Part shown: piece by piece, positions 61,701 through 64,000 of the stretch
How the letters are laid out: every line of letters starts with the position of its first letter
Position numbering within the stretch: the first letter of the stretch is position 1
Assembly (NCBI GenBank): GCA_023428245.1
Contig: JAEYYX010000049.1
Location: 3,910 to 67,909 of the forward strand
DNA length: 64,000 nucleotides
Direction: 5' to 3'
DNA from: Pseudomonadota bacterium
GTDB lineage: Bacteria; Myxococcota_A; Polyangia; Polyangiales; Polyangiaceae
Program-made: the position numbers and the translations under genes
Notes under the pieces: model-generated
Seen by the model: only the letters and a program-made list of their open reading frames with translations
The model's database searches: none
Told to the model about the DNA's origin: nothing

Positions 61701-63991
61701 ACAGCGATCGTCTCCAGGGCAAGCTCTCTGGAGAGATGGCTCGCATCCTCTACGACAAGAGCCACGACGTCGCGCGAGCCAAAGCTGCGGCGGAACGCGC
61801 CGTTCGACTCGACGGCTCGAACTTCGACGGTCTTTATGTGCTCGGTCACCTCGCTTTCGACGAGGGGCACTTCCTCGAAACCAGCACGCATTTTGCTCGT
61901 ATCTTCGACCGACTCGCGCATATTGACGCGCCCTCGGCGATCCGCACCCTCGAGCGATACATCGACGCTCTCGGCAAGAGCGGCTCGGCGGAAGCCGCTC
62001 TTGCGGCCGCGGGAGCCCTGGCGGCTCTCGCACCGAACGACGTCGGCGCACTGAGCCGCGTCGCGAGCATTCGCTTCGATCACGGCACTCCGGCCGAAGC
62101 TGAAGAGGCGATTAGCGCCTTTATGAGAGACTACGGCTCGAGCGCGAGCAAAGAGGTCCGCGCCCGTATGAAAGGCCGGCTCGCTGAGTCGATCCGGCGC
62201 CAAGGTCGAGCCGAGGAAGCCATCCCGCTCTTTGAGGAGGCCCTTGAGCTCGATCCGACGGAAGAGAGCGCCTTAGGGGGCCTCGCAGAGGCCCACTCCG
62301 AGGCGGAGAACTGGGCCGAGGTCATCGGCGTCAAAGTGCGCCAGCTCGACCATGCGGACAGCGATGCACGCGTTCAGCTTCTCATCGACATCAGCGAAAT
62401 CGCCGCACAGAAGATTGGCGATCGCAACTATGCGGCCAAGAGCCTCGTGGCAGCACTCGAAGAGCGTCCCGACGACCGCCGTCTCCTCTCGCGGCTCATG
62501 CAGCTCTACAGCGCGGAGAAGGACTGGGAAAGCCTAGTCGACGTCGTCGCCAAGCTCACCGAGTTCGCAGACGGTCCGGAGCAGAAGGTCAAATACCTGA
62601 TCACCGCGGCCCTCGTCAGCATCCGCGAAATCGGCGACGGGGTGCGGGCGGCGAGCTACTTCCGCCAGGTCCTCGAGCTCGATCCCCAAAACGAGAAGGC
62701 CCTCAAGGAGCTCATCGAGCTCGAGCGAGCTCAGCACCGCTTCACGGAGGTCGAGCAGCTGCTTGTGCAGCAGATCGACGTCGCCGAGGCCAAAAACGAC
62801 ACAAAATCCCTCATCAAGGCCTACGACAGCCTCGCCGATCTCTACCAGAAGAACCTGGTCGACCTCGAACAGGCGGCTGCGGCTCTTGAGGCGGCGTTCG
62901 CGCTCGATCCCGAGAACCCTGCACGCCTCGAGCGCCTGAGCGCGATCTACCTGTCCGATCCCGCGAAGTTCGCCGACAAGGGAATCGAGCTACACGAGCA
63001 CCAGCTCCGCAAGAACCCCTTCCGACAGGAGTCGTACAAGGCGCTCCGCAAGATCTACACGGTCGAACGGAACGCCGACGCGAGCTGGGCCCTCTGCCAA
63101 GTGCTCCATGTCCTCAACCTGGCGGAGCCGGACGAAGAGCGTTTCTTCCTCCGCATGCGCTCGGAAACGGCCGCCCCGGCTCAGGAGGCGTTCGACGAGG
63201 CAAGCTGGGGTCGGGTCATGCATCCCACGATCGATCCCCTGCTCACCATGATCTTCGCGCTCATCGAGCCTGCGGTGGTCAAAGCTCGGAGTCAGTCGGT
63301 GGAGTCCCTAGGACTCGGTGAGCATTTCCGCATCGACCCGAGCCAGCACGAGGCGACCATCTCGCAAACGCTCTACTATGCGGCTGGAGTGCTCGGCGTC
63401 GAACTGCCGGCGGTGTACCTGAACCCCAGCGACGGCGGAGGACTTTCCTATCTCCTCACGCCCTACCCGGCGCTGCAGATGGGCCGGGTGGCTCTGAGCT
63501 CGCGTATCCCGCCTCAAGTCGCCGCCTTCGTCGCCGCACAGAAGCTCGCCTACAGCCGACCTGGGCTCTTCTTGCGCCACTTCATCCAGACCGGCACCGC
63601 GCTCAAGGCTTGGCTCTTCGCAGCCATCAAGCTGAGCTCACCGCAGTTCCCCGTGACGCCGGATATCGAGGGCTCGGTGCAGGAAGGCCTCCAGGCCCTC
63701 CGTCAGAACCTGAGTGGCGACGCCAAGGATCACCTCGCGAGCACCGTTTCGAAACTGATTCAGTCGGGAACTTCCCTCGATCTGAAGAAGTGGACGGCAG
63801 CCGCAGATCTGACCGCGGACCGCGCCGGCTTCGTCGTCTGCCACGATCTCGAGACGGCCGTCCAGGTGATCCGCTCGGACGCTGCCTCCTCGCTCTCGCC
63901 CGACGAGCGCGTGAAGGAACTCGTCTCTTTCGCCTCGAGCCGGAATTACTTCGAGACCAGAAAGCACCTCGGTATCACCGTCGAGAGCTGA
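58706..63991 (+). CDS. Giant pseudokinase-TPR protein with M48-like C-terminal domain
   Basis: This 1761-aa soluble protein begins with an all-helical domain (about 3-70, ELERLFDLDELIQLSSQSLGF ... LVSFCEKEDAIFALADAL) resembling small effector-associated or death-like adaptors. A Ser/Thr-kinase-like domain follows (about 98-375): glycine loop IGEGRVGVTYVA and K126 are present, but HRD reads HGD (218-220), DFG reads DAG (242-244), and the alpha-C Glu appears to be Thr. About 1100 residues of TPR repeats follow (375-1480). The C-terminus has TADRAGFVVCHDLE (near 1703), similar to the M48 peptidase EADRxG segment, but no HExxH. ATG 58706 follows GAGAGAAG. Probably a scaffold with weak or no kinase activity. 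Confidence 0.78.
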   Translation: MSHTEVLRAELERLFDLDELIQLSSQSLGFDPTEVGSQATLGSFAGALVSFCEKEDAIFALADALRASGRDLHPRIISLLNGEPDKETLLSPGSSLGGYQIARKIGEGRVGVTYVARGPEGDVRLKVLTPEATRDRRGLQRYLTATRLIDRAHITGVPELIFAGRLDDRYVVIHRTPEGQPLAVRVGRTGPMHINEARGVIAAVSEVLSRLHSKGLVHGDLSLDNILTYRLPTGETGISLLDAGTHFIRIRPGRTRTGLASTGSNPRTVSPEQIRGAEPTAHSDAYALGAVTFELLTGKPPFEGDALEMAYGHLTRTPATPSSIAPRGWIGADLDQLVLSLLAKEPDARIAVSLLPDRLEDLIHSRRPGQDQRQEAEELEQKLVADPTNLELAASLEATVGHGVSAEQVGQAFRLAASMLDDAEQAEDKKRLLLRAARLFEAKKETLEKAEQVYAELLTEDPRDPVVQAGHDETLKRQEKFDALVEALLGRAENASNNNERARAMAEIGRTYLRDLGDTEQAVIALSQAFCDDPSDEYATDLERAAGTQENLWNEVLSAVGEASQDASQSPEHRSALLLRAGLWYRSRLSRTDLAVPCFQAVLAAEPANEQALVQLTEIYRKAQQWQELILMLHHRANAAATPQVSRDLRTEIAEIQEQRLGQTFEARSTYEAVLAEDPSHSKANEGLFRILDRAEDYPALVQFIERRLGSESPQDRVRSLCRVAEIYDTRLDSSEQALAQYKRALEVDPESIDALRGIENVLTKQGKYRELLENLEQQVTSAATPKQKVLLFERMASVYEEEFIDQKGAASALERALALDPNRVSALGHLTRIFRGLGRFEDASRLYERQARVVDSPEERIALGMAWGRLLAEELGEPEKAARAYEIVLEANPEHPAALEALAKLREATGDAARAVEAILSLADKAETPEARAEQYLRAAKLLETRGQRELAIEHYRNALESNPSDHNIAVQLRAAYLALGDIGAALELLEQELEVADSDRLQGKLSGEMARILYDKSHDVARAKAAAERAVRLDGSNFDGLYVLGHLAFDEGHFLETSTHFARIFDRLAHIDAPSAIRTLERYIDALGKSGSAEAALAAAGALAALAPNDVGALSRVASIRFDHGTPAEAEEAISAFMRDYGSSASKEVRARMKGRLAESIRRQGRAEEAIPLFEEALELDPTEESALGGLAEAHSEAENWAEVIGVKVRQLDHADSDARVQLLIDISEIAAQKIGDRNYAAKSLVAALEERPDDRRLLSRLMQLYSAEKDWESLVDVVAKLTEFADGPEQKVKYLITAALVSIREIGDGVRAASYFRQVLELDPQNEKALKELIELERAQHRFTEVEQLLVQQIDVAEAKNDTKSLIKAYDSLADLYQKNLVDLEQAAAALEAAFALDPENPARLERLSAIYLSDPAKFADKGIELHEHQLRKNPFRQESYKALRKIYTVERNADASWALCQVLHVLNLAEPDEERFFLRMRSETAAPAQEAFDEASWGRVMHPTIDPLLTMIFALIEPAVVKARSQSVESLGLGEHFRIDPSQHEATISQTLYYAAGVLGVELPAVYLNPSDGGGLSYLLTPYPALQMGRVALSSRIPPQVAAFVAAQKLAYSRPGLFLRHFIQTGTALKAWLFAAIKLSSPQFPVTPDIEGSVQEGLQALRQNLSGDAKDHLASTVSKLIQSGTSLDLKKWTAAADLTADRAGFVVCHDLETAVQVIRSDAASSLSPDERVKELVSFASSRNYFETRKHLGITVES

Positions 63992-64000
63992 GCTCGATCG

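Overview
The window is a contiguous, GC-rich chromosomal segment from a deltaproteobacterial lineage, most likely Myxococcota (myxobacteria, Polyangia-like). The basis for this is a DUF2330 protein ending in a Cys-Gly-Cys/hydrophobic/Arg tail of the MYXO-CTERM type, several Gly/Ser/Ala-repeat lipoproteins, a lipoprotein with a DxDGDGF / NDCDD putative metal-binding motif, FHA-linked sigma-54 activators, and a very large kinase-TPR protein. I see no insertion sequence, prophage, integrase, CRISPR array, rRNA or complete tRNA. It reads as core genome with lineage-specific genes interspersed.

Layout. 1-4450: end of an M17 aminopeptidase, mrp ATPase, an S1-repeat protein with a strong leader hairpin, and a promoter / 56-codon small gene / rpsT / terminator unit. 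4531-12095: acetyl-CoA synthetase with a coupled HAD phosphatase, lipoproteins, a PilZ-like protein with a coiled-coil lipoprotein, a secreted transpeptidase and a DUF2330 surface protein. 12195-15852: CoA-type NUDIX hydrolase, PAP2/Aur1-like membrane phosphotransferase, a lipoprotein, and a rhodanese-MoeB fusion. 16164-20594: pilB, pilT, purF. 20770-25265: metal-binding-motif and Cys-rich lipoproteins, SRAP protein, DUF192 lipoprotein, cyclophilin lipoprotein. 25360-31933: yceD-rpmF-fabD-fabG-acpP-fabF-nrdR-ribD and then def, i.e. fatty-acid synthesis joined to a ribosomal protein and to riboflavin genes, but without plsX and fabH.

32079-43277 is regulatory: DoxX protein with a divergent LysR regulator sharing an inverted-repeat operator; a minus-strand operon of a small protein, an FHA protein fused to a degenerate CpaF-like ATPase, a sensor kinase and a sigma-54 response regulator; an orphan small protein; a MerR-TPR fusion; and a nitrilase-family amidase whose start codon overlaps that of a divergent FHA-sigma-54 activator. 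43428-54892 holds topoisomerase IV (parC, parE), bamA, a small C-terminally membrane-anchored protein, gyrA and nth, with nth beginning inside the gyrA reading frame. 55008-57753 (minus) is roadblock-aroQ-accB-accC, preceded by ftsB. The window ends with a 1761-residue protein: an N-terminal helical domain, a kinase-like domain with altered catalytic motifs, a long TPR array and a C-terminal domain resembling a zinc-less M48 peptidase.

The strongest leads for undescribed biology are the FHA/pseudo-CpaF/two-component operon, the 1761-residue pseudokinase-TPR protein, the small basic gene in front of rpsT, and the S1-protein leader hairpin. All functional assignments rest on motif recognition by eye; no database search was run.
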